Assembly: GCA_963784575.1 (NCBI GenBank) | Contig: CAWARU010000001.1 | Coordinates: 1,612,001-1,676,000, forward strand | DNA: 64,000 bases | Source: CAWARU01 sp963784575 | Lineage (GTDB): Bacteria > Pseudomonadota > Gammaproteobacteria > UBA6186 > Azoamicaceae | Direction of reading: 5' to 3' | Shown: positions 44,001 to 52,800 of the stretch, one piece after another | How positions within the stretch are numbered: position 1 is the stretch's first letter | How the letters are laid out: each line of letters begins with the position of its first letter | The notes under the pieces: model-generated | What the model saw: only the letters and a program-made list of their open reading frames with translations | What the model was told of the DNA's origin: nothing | The model's database searches: none | Made by a program: the position numbers and the translations under genes

Positions 44001-46838
44001 TGTTTCAATAACTATATTCAATTGTCCTGTTACTCTTCTCATGCTAAAGGGTTTTTGTTTGTACAGAGCACATTTTTTTGAATACTCGCGCAAAGCTTGG
44101 ATGCTCGTATATATTTCTTGGCTAAAAACCTTGGCTTTTTCGCTATTGTTTTCTTTTAACTTTTCTTGAATGATCTTTTCCAGATCTTCATATTTTGAAA
44201 CTTTTCTTAATGTTTTAGACAGTTCTTCTGCATATTTTTTTATATCAGAAAGGTTCACCTGTGACAAACTGCTCTTAACTAAACTTCCAAAATAATTATT
44301 CAAGTTTTCAAGATGCGGTTTTATTTCAGCAGGAACCTCATCTGACTGTTGCTTATCGCTCTTATTATAGCTTTCACCAATCCACCACATTTTTATTTTT
44401 TCAAGATTTTCACTTGAGGTGAGATTCAATCGATAAAAATTTTCTTTTACAAAACTAAAATGCCCGTGCTCATAGGCCCAAGTTAACAAAAAGGCAGAAA
44501 AATAGCTATGTATAAAGCTGTCATTTGAGAATAATTTTTGCTTTGGTACTTCGATAATATTTAATGTAAGCTGATACTCATTAACAATCCCAGAAAACCA
44601 ATCGACTTTTTCGTATTTTAGTTTATCGTGATGCGAATCCATGACATAAATATATCTTGTGGTATTCGCTTCTTTGTCTGGTAATTTTTCATCAAATGCA
44701 AAGAATAATGTTACGTAATATAAATCTGACAGACGAACGATACAGCTAAAATTTTTATTTGCATGCTTAATCCTATCTCTTAGCAGTTTGTTCTCTTCAT
44801 ACTTACTCAAATCATAGACGACAATTGGATTTTTAGAGGTTAGATAATCTTGATAGTCTTCTTTTGACATGGCTTTAATAATTTCTGTTTCTTCACTTAA
44901 GGAAACTTCCTCAGTATTCGAATCCAACGCTTTTAAAAATTTTAAAATCAAAAATTCTTTTTCATTTTTTTGATTTTCGTTTTTTTTCAAATCAAGAGGC
45001 ACCACACCCTCTAAAATATCTCTTAAGCCAAGAAGTTCTTCTTTTTCATCTAAGTATCCCTCTGATATCCTCCCATCACTCAATTCTCCATACAAATACC
45101 ATTTTTTAGCACTCTCAATATAAAGTAAAAGTTGCTTTCTTTGATAGGGCCGTTTCTTTTTAAAAACAGGTATAAATCTCTGCCAATCTGCGAGGAAGGA
45201 CACTTTTTTAGCGTTCGTATCAACAGAATGCCACCAAACATCGTAAACCACATTAATTGTTCTTTGTAGTCCAGGCACTTGATCGAGCTTCGGAAGTACT
45301 TGGGTAATAAATTCTTGTTCTGTTATTGGATCATTTAGTTTTCTGGCGCCGCACCAGGATAGCATAGGAAATAAAAATACTGGAGCTTCATGTTTTGCCT
45401 TGATTTTTTCATCACCCTCAGCTTGAAGCGGTGATTCTTGTTCCTGGTAAGTTAATTCAAGCTTTGATAACAATTCTTTTTTAAATTTATTTCTAGCAAT
45501 GATTACATTATGCATGGAATTTTTATAATAATCGCGTAAAGGATTATAATTAATAGCTGCATAAATTTGACTTAGCTCAGAAAATGATTGTAGGACTTTA
45601 TCTTCTTTTGATTTTAACCTCATTTTATCTTTCTCATGCCATAAAGGGTTGCCCACCACTTGTACCAAACTTCCCTTTTCGGCAGAAAATTCCAATAATT
45701 CTGAGGTAAAACTTTTGCCCAAAAGTCTACTGTCTTTATGCTCCAAAAATTTATATAAAATAGAATCAGGGACCACGCTGGTCTTAAAAATTGATTTACT
45801 TATAGCAGGAATCAACAACCATGCCTCCCACACCCTTTTGCTCTGAAAATTTTTAATGTAAAGTATTGAGGACATTGTATCCTTTGCATCTTGCCACTTT
45901 TTAAAGTTGGACTGATATTCAGCTTCGGATTCTGGGTTTACAATCCAAAATTCATCCACATCGTCAGTAGCGGGGTAAAGTAACGATAATTCTAATTTTG
46001 CGAGCCTATTCAGAGATTTAATTAAATGGACTCTCAACTCGAATTCTTTAATATTAGGATCATCATTTGCTATTATTTTGAGGTATTCAATATAAAGGCA
46101 AACTTTCTTGTATGAACTAATTTTCAATGAAACTTCGATAAGCATTATTAGGAAATTCTTGATTTCAGTGAGAGCTGCTGCATTTTTTAGTTTGAATCTT
46201 TCTGATTCTTTAGGGCTTTTCTCAAAAATTTGCATTAATAGTTGCCATAATTCATAGAGTTTTTTGATTCTTTGCCCTTTTTGTTGTTTTTTTCCACTGA
46301 TTATACCTTTCATACTGGATATCACACCCGATACTGACCAAGACTCGCTCTTAAGAGCAGCTTCCTTTTCAACCAAACTATTATTTTTCAATATTTTAAA
46401 AATTGTTAATCTTAAACTATTTACCAAATGTCTTTTTTGTCCCTTTAATTCGTCATAGTGTTTTTTAATGGGCAGTATAAACTCCCCGGCTGTTTTGATT
46501 ATCAAAGCATTTTCAGAACGAGAATCAGAGTCATCCTGATCTTTCGCTAATTCAAAGCATTTCCTAACCATTTGCAAATACTTTTTGACACTTAAGAGAT
46601 TATCAAAAGTCTTATTGTCAGACAGAGGGTTAGTATAATAATACTTGTAAAATGTGACTGCAAAATCATAGTAGAGTTTTGCCAATTCATTGTGATAGGC
46701 ATAAACTCTTCCTTCTTGGAGTTTAATTCTAAAAATTTTGCATTTTTCATGGAACTCTTCTGCGAAATTTTTGGCTTGTTCTCCAATTTTTGCTAAATCT
46801 TTATTAAAATCTGATTTTACTAAATCTTGTCGCATCAT
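32010..46838 (-). CDS. giant SecA-motor protein, truncated by transposon copy 2
   Basis: 4,942 codons, of which the last seven (LRSAIN region) come from the transposon end; native sequence ends at 32033. Domains by approximate residue: helical N terminus; a degenerate Ulp1-like region (690-800); collagen-like GXY segment (1,655-1,825); one hydrophobic span (about 1,845); a long helical region; SecA-like helicase (3,500-4,080) with GTGEGKT, DEVDSL, GLTGTLGS, GGRGTDI and GRTARNGRQGT; TPR-like repeats (4,210-4,290); hydrophobic segments after SWWDWGAFAVFLIGVAQI (4,730-4,860). It starts 11 bp after the upstream giant gene, so the two are an operon. It originally continued into 26677-28693, giving about 5,605 residues. 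It is not housekeeping SecA. Role: probably a secreted or cell-surface effector, inferred. Confidence 0.85.
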   Translation of the reverse strand: MMRQDLVKSDFNKDLAKIGEQAKNFAEEFHEKCKIFRIKLQEGRVYAYHNELAKLYYDFAVTFYKYYYTNPLSDNKTFDNLLSVKKYLQMVRKCFELAKDQDDSDSRSENALIIKTAGEFILPIKKHYDELKGQKRHLVNSLRLTIFKILKNNSLVEKEAALKSESWSVSGVISSMKGIISGKKQQKGQRIKKLYELWQLLMQIFEKSPKESERFKLKNAAALTEIKNFLIMLIEVSLKISSYKKVCLYIEYLKIIANDDPNIKEFELRVHLIKSLNRLAKLELSLLYPATDDVDEFWIVNPESEAEYQSNFKKWQDAKDTMSSILYIKNFQSKRVWEAWLLIPAISKSIFKTSVVPDSILYKFLEHKDSRLLGKSFTSELLEFSAEKGSLVQVVGNPLWHEKDKMRLKSKEDKVLQSFSELSQIYAAINYNPLRDYYKNSMHNVIIARNKFKKELLSKLELTYQEQESPLQAEGDEKIKAKHEAPVFLFPMLSWCGARKLNDPITEQEFITQVLPKLDQVPGLQRTINVVYDVWWHSVDTNAKKVSFLADWQRFIPVFKKKRPYQRKQLLLYIESAKKWYLYGELSDGRISEGYLDEKEELLGLRDILEGVVPLDLKKNENQKNEKEFLILKFLKALDSNTEEVSLSEETEIIKAMSKEDYQDYLTSKNPIVVYDLSKYEENKLLRDRIKHANKNFSCIVRLSDLYYVTLFFAFDEKLPDKEANTTRYIYVMDSHHDKLKYEKVDWFSGIVNEYQLTLNIIEVPKQKLFSNDSFIHSYFSAFLLTWAYEHGHFSFVKENFYRLNLTSSENLEKIKMWWIGESYNKSDKQQSDEVPAEIKPHLENLNNYFGSLVKSSLSQVNLSDIKKYAEELSKTLRKVSKYEDLEKIIQEKLKENNSEKAKVFSQEIYTSIQALREYSKKCALYKQKPFSMRRVTGQLNIVIETQLVNTIALRTAAAKLLTEFDELIHNIIVDKLLENKGNVDKYEFQWISGLNALLHKTCEKVVVGASEEYGDFVHYKNFLQLFISYIYKTGDFKNKNEIVKLIQQLENTLNKESLIHETKLSLMNIKAMLNRFVDVGEGLASFHHYYVLIIRHCYDTLELAEAHQISKSNIFDRIVHKPDSFEDIERCIETLKTKAYTLSRENTVRGVLPALEKKSAELALSKAIAAFKSCIAAKDAYAVHYLSAYLRNAIFSKLDLYMKSMAQFRYQSLSAIEQFSKVLHHVLTASTKLIIENALKKGVKHEKYAVSAFDCLNKSLQKHGKIDYQIRIEAINTLVTYFKDLKILPESLLKKLSEQLQNTSHSHFVYLEAKLNELHSMLQRFAFVENQLEVFFDCFWKALHRRYDHLAHEIVFSESGMIKKEILSCVRPGKDFSDIKNISQTLNDDELVQIIKQFDEFFKRHRDEKGGAEISESLRYFFTEVTLAYSNSLLSFRHNAMISLTNFMRAAQLDLSSYAAIKDDGLRKILENQLTSLKRFIPYQDSYYGHCHAMYKEFIQKIVKEIQHLFPESRNILSQLERVFNEAKHTLRPLFPEIFNNLVNLLDNYVNYIQIIVEEQSGRTLYQIQITAAALSDVIKLLKHKHQNCFSPNNEIRILSAVVLYLDVNLDETVYSGVSFSLTGPRVELPSGKPKFIVDISGRDAEDIWKDKPAPSASGTDQNHNGRPGEAGNSGARGTSAGHLYIEASKLPELEVTANGGNGGTGQAGGNGSDGLPGTDGESADSGKFEQQCKDRWGDSVAGESHRAYLLGTRGQPGGDGGDSGAPGTGGNEGSKGKVVLRDQSNPEAISAFTAKEGNPGADGALGKPGQAGKNGKDGRDCQVVSNSRGGWVSYLSTGLFSIIGFLVTKYIIYPRQYHMNTGYIHFPNKLQVAKYGYEYHHDEGVKESHFSYWPMYSEQSVEAARERDKENRRGRERRAQHKNRQEKQGIYPINRQNVFQQTAQFYAKFCNPRNKNSYQHWLAASLNSFLAKMAANENLPYEDFAARSVDEEIQQIMVFKDKFADMVALENQRLQAEKIDTDNLSIGVQFRAEAVLAEYDAFQVESQAAMQMLQAEIQSVNVATLRSGLQRHLLSEEITRSFNEKRVNAELAASQNRLNVLVEMTRQDHSKFSHDYIRMDRNYRLQDKAWLKFELTLRPFSTTAVSQFNEQPNERNLISIGDVLISDILSRKFDSTELSALSKFIECFLFNFRICDFDQERNAIWPLQLLYNWINEERPLKSLNSWLNDLYTLKQTTLAPNLDKNITFFIQDLLKEKNRYYWLKWIYKTIACIDFTIEKDHQEGVKNREYYLDLIQNLKSADIDELEVVISELSDNSDILRDFSGIFEPSEKFYKATAIFADKTNKETLVSIFREFVKTMELEKKSCFWNTVADGKKLRSLALFFETYIHNLSLMQLSKNEFISLTFDINQLIGQLDQYPQSGLHYLIYDLSKAFTQLKEIQLGSSFTKDKKLAERAARIGSQNIEDRIAAFHTSLNKDLAVELLSSLAALSSFKNFKSKINKASIEFLKWIIENINEFDEESIAKILVESKALTTINLTGINIQEFVAASQYLYLMADYKKTLVQSRKEIESLENEGKIHLDEYGEFNSIIKRIQSYLNDFIKIQDASTIKILLINLFEYMSKLNKFKIQEALVCTEISKVNDTILILTDILDNLSNKELSDKIVAEIEACKKEISQGLDDKQRELILKDIKQEDRDAALKSLASNGESLKLLAKIDMAILEKFKESMTLSVNKLNFLKNIIHRETFLLEFEHVFTNITEWNSVDASYLINQLKQYGIYTKDISLMNFESYSEKLVSEIKLLQQLFGTLNLISKNIKENLSGYEYNLLLISLKQFYKNCSEAEIDRSYSQIIKPLMEVFKYQEIYKIKDFKKTIEDLSLILIGKTDAQTVEKFRKNAFTSLIQSHELFKKYFELDFKFGTSDVLKIILEFLNNEMNSKLPIIREIYINFYNLSKKKCQSQEFGEEDFHVLISLFNIISLVNTNSLSLNAENPELKIQLLLLQKLLERAETKQFGNTAFIDFLKSLFIIMSKHPLENQEEGFSISIEAMETLDAYLKTISLVRGEELQLLKSFEKSIKLTFIKNHITELFIKKPNASWLGIFDQVSADILEKQETISETLYAVILKKEVEETKEAFLLENVIAKFVQGLQKSRIDKLMDLITSGKKEESELRKKILDALKNIPGIIGFEIENPEKYNATDAELFSCLLEVLIRKLTIDSGLNQSMDDFANILLILACFGNLRVPMGVISMRGQKEWLKILLVEHIVEKYNLLFSDSSSHHIYQMLAKMNSQLLMLFNNILVSEHRDQIIEANELGASKTAASPYQKISKEQIDCIVNFMSTIQVDKDILDRLAGTSLLVWDTVLYEINFVQSYNKALINHYGRFDFAESEKILLILNQIRVKEGTNNSETFMNFFSSSIQSILSQKALNFTPFLIVVTAIYNQEITFTDACSIIKENCSNWKKKTVEYRKSRYEEGRAAKDRTATELVAEIVREHGKQFNAISIPVLEEVGKKAMECRAIAEGYRTKGNNKFVLEGDEKSFIARRIQEVFDCKKYQEDPEKYLRGHLTEVVPVILYAWWVSNEPQFPKHTQVLAFLLSIYCENEGLFEQVSTGEGKTLIVGLVAAFKALCGYAVDIVSSNRDLAIEGEHKCRTFLELLKCSSGHICSEDQEVNRKAYENTIVYGDVGYFQRDILEQECNGRRAFGDRYKDKKKCLILDEVDSLGLDKARHVLYLSHEIESLKYIESVFINIWTAVLKADLKEAEDISKHVKDVSDFMIGRVKSKDIKVPKYMHNYIFYKMSRWVDSAFQARIMQEDDQFVFDIPKTEGEEKAKKRSIIILDKATGIEQYSTRWSDGLAQFMELKFRRKISIESLKAVYISNKAFFQRYTTNLIGLTGTLGSPTSQRFLAGVYGVKFVTLPTSKVKRLRPLPGIVAEDFTNWLDRITASAIEISEVRPVEIICENIERASSVEKALQSKGVSPQSIVRYVRDGDDVEKRFSHRPATRGDIIITTNKGGRGTDITVDDEVDIVGGLHVILGYLPENDRIEDQAVGRTARNGRQGTFQLILQVETKAYDELCKTQGLPFKDLAELIIIKEKALRDEREKLRLKELQQKYILQLEVEEELFAKFNQFKNNIIGNILQKKLSGIDQKLKDKVIASIYGVLKDHWAFWLDRKKEKISKVEHADDKEALIAKFQKNLNKKFKLFEKLSLHVLLNELIRKPEEAVQLGIAHLYVDRSQDKSKEHSKDQITCAKQCFERAVELKENSGFAYIGLAFCIIKLNENGDARTKKEARRVLKEAIKVLEAQKVVLMANLKIADVLASIASPEVLKKLSSSENYYQDQVQGKLEVIGLHLHYLKQAAGEYLEPFDFTSGNGDEAARNKSRAIYDTLVDAGFIHGDVLRKKYKGAGLSQAQQMIREMIDPVIAEPLIELLSKKSNDVFKPESFEDIVNCNEDLWQSLNLPAGKIETVYVLDRKRLEKELESRFEKDWQEIEMLINPNAVDIAVFNKSAPLLELKSHLLDKKLMVQTRRVKLEDMKAQFLSAKFNFDGKYARYRDITFNNGGRETKGIQSFIKEVIALKSQELQKKPDHEGALYIYQDELPFGSKQEEAAKILIFLKENNILKSGGLCKQYKSGGIKIDLKHNIDLKSDINEALDHALKNSQFKSDKEFIKNKLLAAQGDIRSYKDGINASLKLFTELEDQHNFPDELPFFIGLGLDKFLIVEEDKSWWDWGAFAVFLIGVAQIILGAILCVFGAANIGNALISEGINDMVYATMAMISGKFSWKDWIAQKIISFALSILTAGIATLANIGKTAAKVGSLSTMALVGKILVRCLVDVAVSVLSNILTEAAVSEIQKNIIDKIVGEVLDGLSSKVSSSLEKDLEELCKREADLGKFVTLIYDLAQNIQAAIQKGGSIVEQFSSMQSQVGTVLRSAIN
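41360..41870 (-). other. collagen-like GXY segment inside the giant gene
   Basis: This part encodes two runs of Gly-X-Y repeats (GRPGEAGNSGARGTSAG; then NGGTGQAGGNGSDGLPG and GQPGGDGGDSGAPGTGG; then NPGADGALGKPGQAGKNGKDG) separated by short non-repeat pieces. A hydrophobic span follows. Local base composition is more GC-rich than the flanks. The segment may form a triple helix or extended stalk. Confidence 0.75.
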
Positions 46839-46849
46839 GTGAAATTCCC

Positions 46850-49800
46850 TTAAAATAATTTCCTGCCCGGAATGCTCTTGATAAAAGACATCCGATCTTC
46901 TTCAGTGCTGCAACTTGCCGCATCATATAAAAATTTCATGGTACGCTCATGAAGAGAGAGTAGTTGTGCATCTTTTGCAAGAGTTAATTTATTTTTGCAT
47001 GCGATCTTATACTGATCTTCTCTAATTTTATTCAAGCTATCATAGGTGGCAGTCAAATCTATATTAGATGCAAATTCAGTTTTTAAAGTATCTAACATCA
47101 ACACCAATTCGTAGCTGCCATGATCATCTTTTCTTGCTGTCCGCCCTTTAATTTGTGTTTCCTCTTTTATGTCTGCAGAGAAATAGGTTTGAATGATATG
47201 AACACCTCCTTTAGAAAGGACCTCTAAATCAGGCTTATAATCGATTCCCCTGCCAAATTCACTGGTTAGCAGTATTATCTGCCCTTTTTTAATCCTGGTT
47301 AGCTTGTCTATATCTCCCATTTGATAGCTCCTCCGAGAAGCAATGTCGTCATCAACAAAATAATTTTTTGTGATGTAGCTTGGTGAGTTCGGTAAATTGC
47401 CACTATAAAGCCTGTAGAATTCCTCTAACAGCTGATCATCATTAAAAAACACTAAAACAGCCCGATCACTATTCACCTTTCTAATTCGATCCACAATTTC
47501 CTTAAACCATGTTTCTTTAGTGTCTCGGATGACAAAATCTCTGATTTTATCATAGTTTAAATTGACTGCGCCAAAGAAGGAGGGATAATAAGATCTTTTG
47601 CGTATATTATACATTTCGAGCATAGCATTTTCTTCTTGGAAAATCGGCAGACTTCCAGACATTCCGAAGATACCTATGAATTGTCTGGGCAGTTCAGCAT
47701 AGGACACCCCACCACAATATAATAAAAAATATCCATATTTTTGACTATCTAATAGTATTCCATCAAATGTTTTATTATTTTCATACATGAATCTTAAATA
47801 AAAAAAGCTGTTGATATAATTCCACATGGTGTCAGGTCTGGCCATTTCTGCATTCACTCTAATGGTGTGCTCCTCTATCACGAATCTCTTGTCGTCAGAA
47901 AGATTTTTTAAGTCTGATATTGTTAATGCATCTGCTATCATTGTCTCCAAGCTATTTTTTAATAAATCGGTATTTTTTAAATTTTTTAATATTGCATCTT
48001 GTTTCTCAAGCACTTCCAATTTATTTAATACGTCAGTTAACAATCCTCCCCTATCCTTCATACCTAATGATATCTTAATCCAAATAAATTGCTGTACTTC
48101 TTGTATGGCTTTGGAATTCACTTGCAACACTGGATTCAATCTACTGCCAAAGTTTTCATTAAAAAACACATCGACTTCATCAACTATCAATATTTGTTCT
48201 TCGCTTAAGTTAGAAATGCCTCCAAAGCCAACGAAAGCTTCTCCCTCAATAATTCTTCTTAGATTAGCGAGTCGATCACCCTGAGGTCCTTCGACCAGTG
48301 ACCAACACATCTTGACAAAGGTTGAATGTTGAATTTTATCAAATCCAACATGATAATTACCACTCCAACCAAAAGGTGCTAAGTGATTTATAAAATCTTT
48401 TTCATCCCTTTTCGATAAGTAATCACTATAACAAGCCACTGTTATCCGATACCCTACCAATTGAAAGAAACCTGCAAGGAGTTCAGTAGCCCAAGACTTT
48501 CCTTGTCCTGTTAAAATTCGCGCTAAATGATTTGGAAGTTCCTTAGGATCCTCTCTATACTCAGATTCTGGTTCTGATTCTGGTTTCTTAGCTGTAGATT
48601 CCTCTGTCAATTTTCTAATAACATTTGCATCTGCGGGCGATTTTTCTGGTTTTGACACTTCTTTTACCGGCTCTGCTACTAAAGGAACAGGTTTTTCAAC
48701 TTTTATCAGAGGATATTCCATATCAACACCAAGCAACCGAAAGATCCCCAGTATCTGAATACAATTTGGCTTCAATAAATAACTTTTTTCATAATCTTTG
48801 ATAACGGTATATTGCCCTACCACAGAGTCATCGACACTTCCGGATGCCCTAAGAGATAGTACCGATGCTAAACCAGCTATGATTTGTGGAATCAGTTCTT
48901 GGTTAATTTTGCCGCAAAGCAATTTATCTTTAACTTTTGCTTGTTCTTTTAATGTCTTATACCTGCTTGACCATTGATTGGCAATGTTACGGGTTTCATC
49001 TACGATTTTTTTAACAGTATACGCTTCTTTTTCTTTGGTGAGAACACCTTCAATATATTGTTTAAACAGTTTTTCATATTCATCATATGCTTTTTTCAAA
49101 GCAGCTATCTCTCTTTCAGTTAATTCTGGTTCTCCATTACTTGCTTGAGATTTTTTAAACATATCCAAAGCATTTTCAACTGTCAGCTCGTTGATTTTTC
49201 TAAACTGTAAGTAAAGAGTAATTCTTTTTAATTTATTTCTAAACCTCTGGATTGAATCATTGTTTTGCACTATGTGTAGGAAAGTTTTTTCGGTATCCAA
49301 AACATATTGATTGGGATCAGAATATGTCAATGGATTGTTAAAATATACGAAAGATTCACATATTTTTTCTAATAGTTCTGCTTTGGCTCTCCGTAATTCA
49401 ACTTGAGGAATGTCTCTAATTTGAGGACCTTCTTTAACAAGCTTCATTAAAGAAGCCGCTACCTCTAGGATATAGTGTTTCTGCTTTGCTCCTTCTTTAA
49501 GAAATTTGATCGCTGCACCAAATGATTCATTTTTGATTTTTTTATAATCCTCAGAGTATTTTGTGCTTTTATCTAAAGTGATAAATAAAGCGGCAAATTC
49601 AAGTTTGAGTGCATCATTTGACAATTCAATGATATCATCTTTATGCACATACCATTCGTATTCGAGGCGGTTTAGTAAACTTAGATAATCGCTCACCGAA
49701 TGGATTAAATCAATCTCAATCTTAAATAGGTCAGTGTTTTGTTCGAGTTTGTCATCTATCGAGCCATCATTCAGCAATCCATAGATATTTTGCCTTAAAG

Positions 49801-52800
49801 TTTTGACAGTTTCAAAAGCCAATAATTTGTCCTTAGTTTTAAATGCGAGAAAAAGCTTTTTTACTAGCTTAAAGTAGCTATGATTTAAACCCAGTAATAG
49901 ATCCACTAGCTCCGAGAGCTTCTCTCCTTTATTAATAAACTGTTTCATTATTTTTATGCCATGATTATACAATACGTGAGTCTTCTTTTTTGCTTTTGCA
50001 AGTTGAACAATATATTTCATTAATTTATTAAAATCATTGAATGCTGTTTCATAGTTCATGGTGTTTCTTTTCAAGAAAATATCGGATTCGTAGTATTTGA
50101 TAAAAAATTTCAATATATCTCCTACAACTTCTTTTTCCTTTCCTGTTCCTATTTCAATTGCTGTTCCGGCTTCTGCACCTTCACCTACTTTTGTCCTTGC
50201 CTCTCTTCCTGCTTCATCTCCTGCATTGTATCCTGAAATCAATGTTTCAATTTTTTTTAAAGTTTTTACAAGTAAAAGTTGAAAAATATTCCTTGACTTG
50301 GCATCAACTTTAATTTCTTTATTAAAATGCACGTTTAAGGCATTCTGCTTGTCCGTGCTCGAAAATTTTATCCAAGGTTGCAGGTTACTCAACACAAAAT
50401 TATTTTCCTCTTGAATAATTGTTTTTATTTCATTTCCTAATTTGTTTTTTGCTGATATAATATTTTGCCTTAACGACATGATATAGCAGCCACAATACAT
50501 ATCTATTCTTTCTTGATCTAAAAGTTGTTGCATTGGCTCTGTTAGCGTTGCATAGTACTGTTCCCATAATTCTTGTAGAACTTTGGTTTGTTTGTCTAAA
50601 AAATCTTTCTTATTGTCTGATTTGATTTTGTGAAGGCGTTCATTGCAAAGTTTAACGAGTTTATGAAACAAATCAATGATAGCGGGATCTATCCACAAAC
50701 TTTTTTCCAAGAATTGATATAGCTCAAAATTCAAGTTACTTGTTCTATTCATTAATATAGTCTGTAATTGTGTTGGAACTGTTTTTTCAAAAATAGACCT
50801 TAAGTTGACAAATCCAGTGCTCGATGCGACTTCACCTGGCAACCAGAGCCTTATCGAATAATTTAATAATCCTTTGCTACAAAAATCATGAATGCATTTA
50901 TCATATTCCGTCTTTTTTGAAAAGTTAGCTGTTCGCAACTTTGCTGCGTATTTTGTTAGTTCCTCGAAAGCATTATCTAACTTAAGTAATCGATTGGCCA
51001 CGGCTTTTAATGAACTAGGAAGACCGTTAGCCTTAACAATTGCATCCAATATTTTTCTTGCGGAAACTCTCTGTTTCAATATCTCAATCATGATTCCATA
51101 ATGCTTCTGTTGTTGCCGCCTTGCCTCAGGATCCAATTTTTCCATAAGAAACATGGAATGCAGAACCTCACAAAATTCTTGATATTCAGTGTCATATCTT
51201 GACTGAACATCATTTTTGTATAGGGTTTTTATGAAGCCTTCCTGCCAATCTGCAATGATAAGCAGCTCTCCAGAATCCTCCATACGAAATATCAATTTCC
51301 CAAGATCCTGGAACTTACCATTCTTAAATGCTCCGCTATATTCATAATTCCTAAATCCTGGGGCATTTTTTATGATTTGCTTGCCAAAACCTTCCCTCAA
51401 TATTTCTTTTTCGAATTCACCATAAAAAACGCTACCTTCTTCGCTTAATTTCCCTGCTCCTTGAGGTGTATCCTCATGCCAAGATCCTCTAAAATCAAAT
51501 GTGCCATCTTGCGTTTTGTATTGGCCAAATCCTTCACGCTGCATTTTACGATCCACTGTGCCCGTATAGAAGCCTTCCTGTCCTCCCTTTCTGATCGGAA
51601 GTCTTGGTTGATAGGAAATTTCATCTTTAAAAGTAAGTTTTCGTGGATCTGGCAAATAAGAGAGATTCAAGCCTTCAAGGAACTTTGTAGATCTTTCCGG
51701 TATTCTCGTGATTTGGCTTAAAAGTCCAGATTCTCTGACTTCTTGTATTGGGTTATCTTCCTCTAACAGTTCCTCTTCATCGCTATCCAAATCACTTTCG
51801 GAGTCACTTTCCGCATGGATTTTCTGAGCAGTTTTAGTAGGCTTACGAGCATCACTACCGGGAGAGCCGGCTATTTCTGGTTTTTTGATCCCAAGTGATG
51901 TGGGTTTCTCGCTTTTCTGTGTTATATCGCTAATCTTCTCTATATCCGGTTCATCCGCTGCCCTCTTCAATGATGTTTCGTTTTCTTTTTCCTGCTTTGC
52001 TTGTTCTTCCACTGGCCAGAGACTAGATTCTATAATCATTGCGTTTTTGACTTTCTCTGCTAAAAAAAACTTATAATATGCTTCTATTGCTTGAATGATG
52101 CAAAACATCATATCTTTAGGGAGAATAAATGTATAGGTTTTTTCAACATCATTTTTTACAATCTTATCTTGATTAAATATCTGTGAAATCACAATGTCTG
52201 GTGCTATCCCAAGCAATTGAGAATGATTTATATACTTTTTCAAGCCATTCTCATCCAATAACTCCATAGTAATTCTTGATATCATTTGTTGGATTTCTGA
52301 TAATTGATTTGACGTTAGCACAAATACTTGTTCTGCTGGATCTGCTTTCTCTACCTCCTCTATCTTAATCGAGCTAAAAGCTGCAAATGCTGGATAACTT
52401 CTGAAGGTTATTACATTATTGGAGAGCTTTTTTACTGCAACTTTGCTTGCTTCAGGAGATGTCTGTTTAAGACGATCTCTATGAGATACTGCAATTTCTT
52501 CCAATAAAGAGATCACCCCTTCTCTCAAAGTGAATTTTTCTTTATCAAAGATCACTTTTTCCAATTCAATTTTTCCAAGCATATCCAGATGTTTTTTAAG
52601 GAGTGATTTTATGTTCCTAATAGCACCCATATAGGGATCTTGCACAATGATGCATTCGAGATAATGCTTTATATACTTTCCTTCCGGGCATAATTTAGCT
52701 ATAAAATCCTTTTCTTCCTCGCTTAGCTTTTCACTCAATTCACGATTTCTCAACATTCTTAAATGCTTTAAAAATTCTCCTCCCCCCTCTGAAGTTTGCG

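Noticed and set aside
32010..46838. Housekeeping preprotein translocase SecA
   Set aside because: The helicase motifs are SecA-like, but the protein is over 4,900 residues with collagen-like, TPR-like and membrane parts, and the neighbouring gene has a second such motor.
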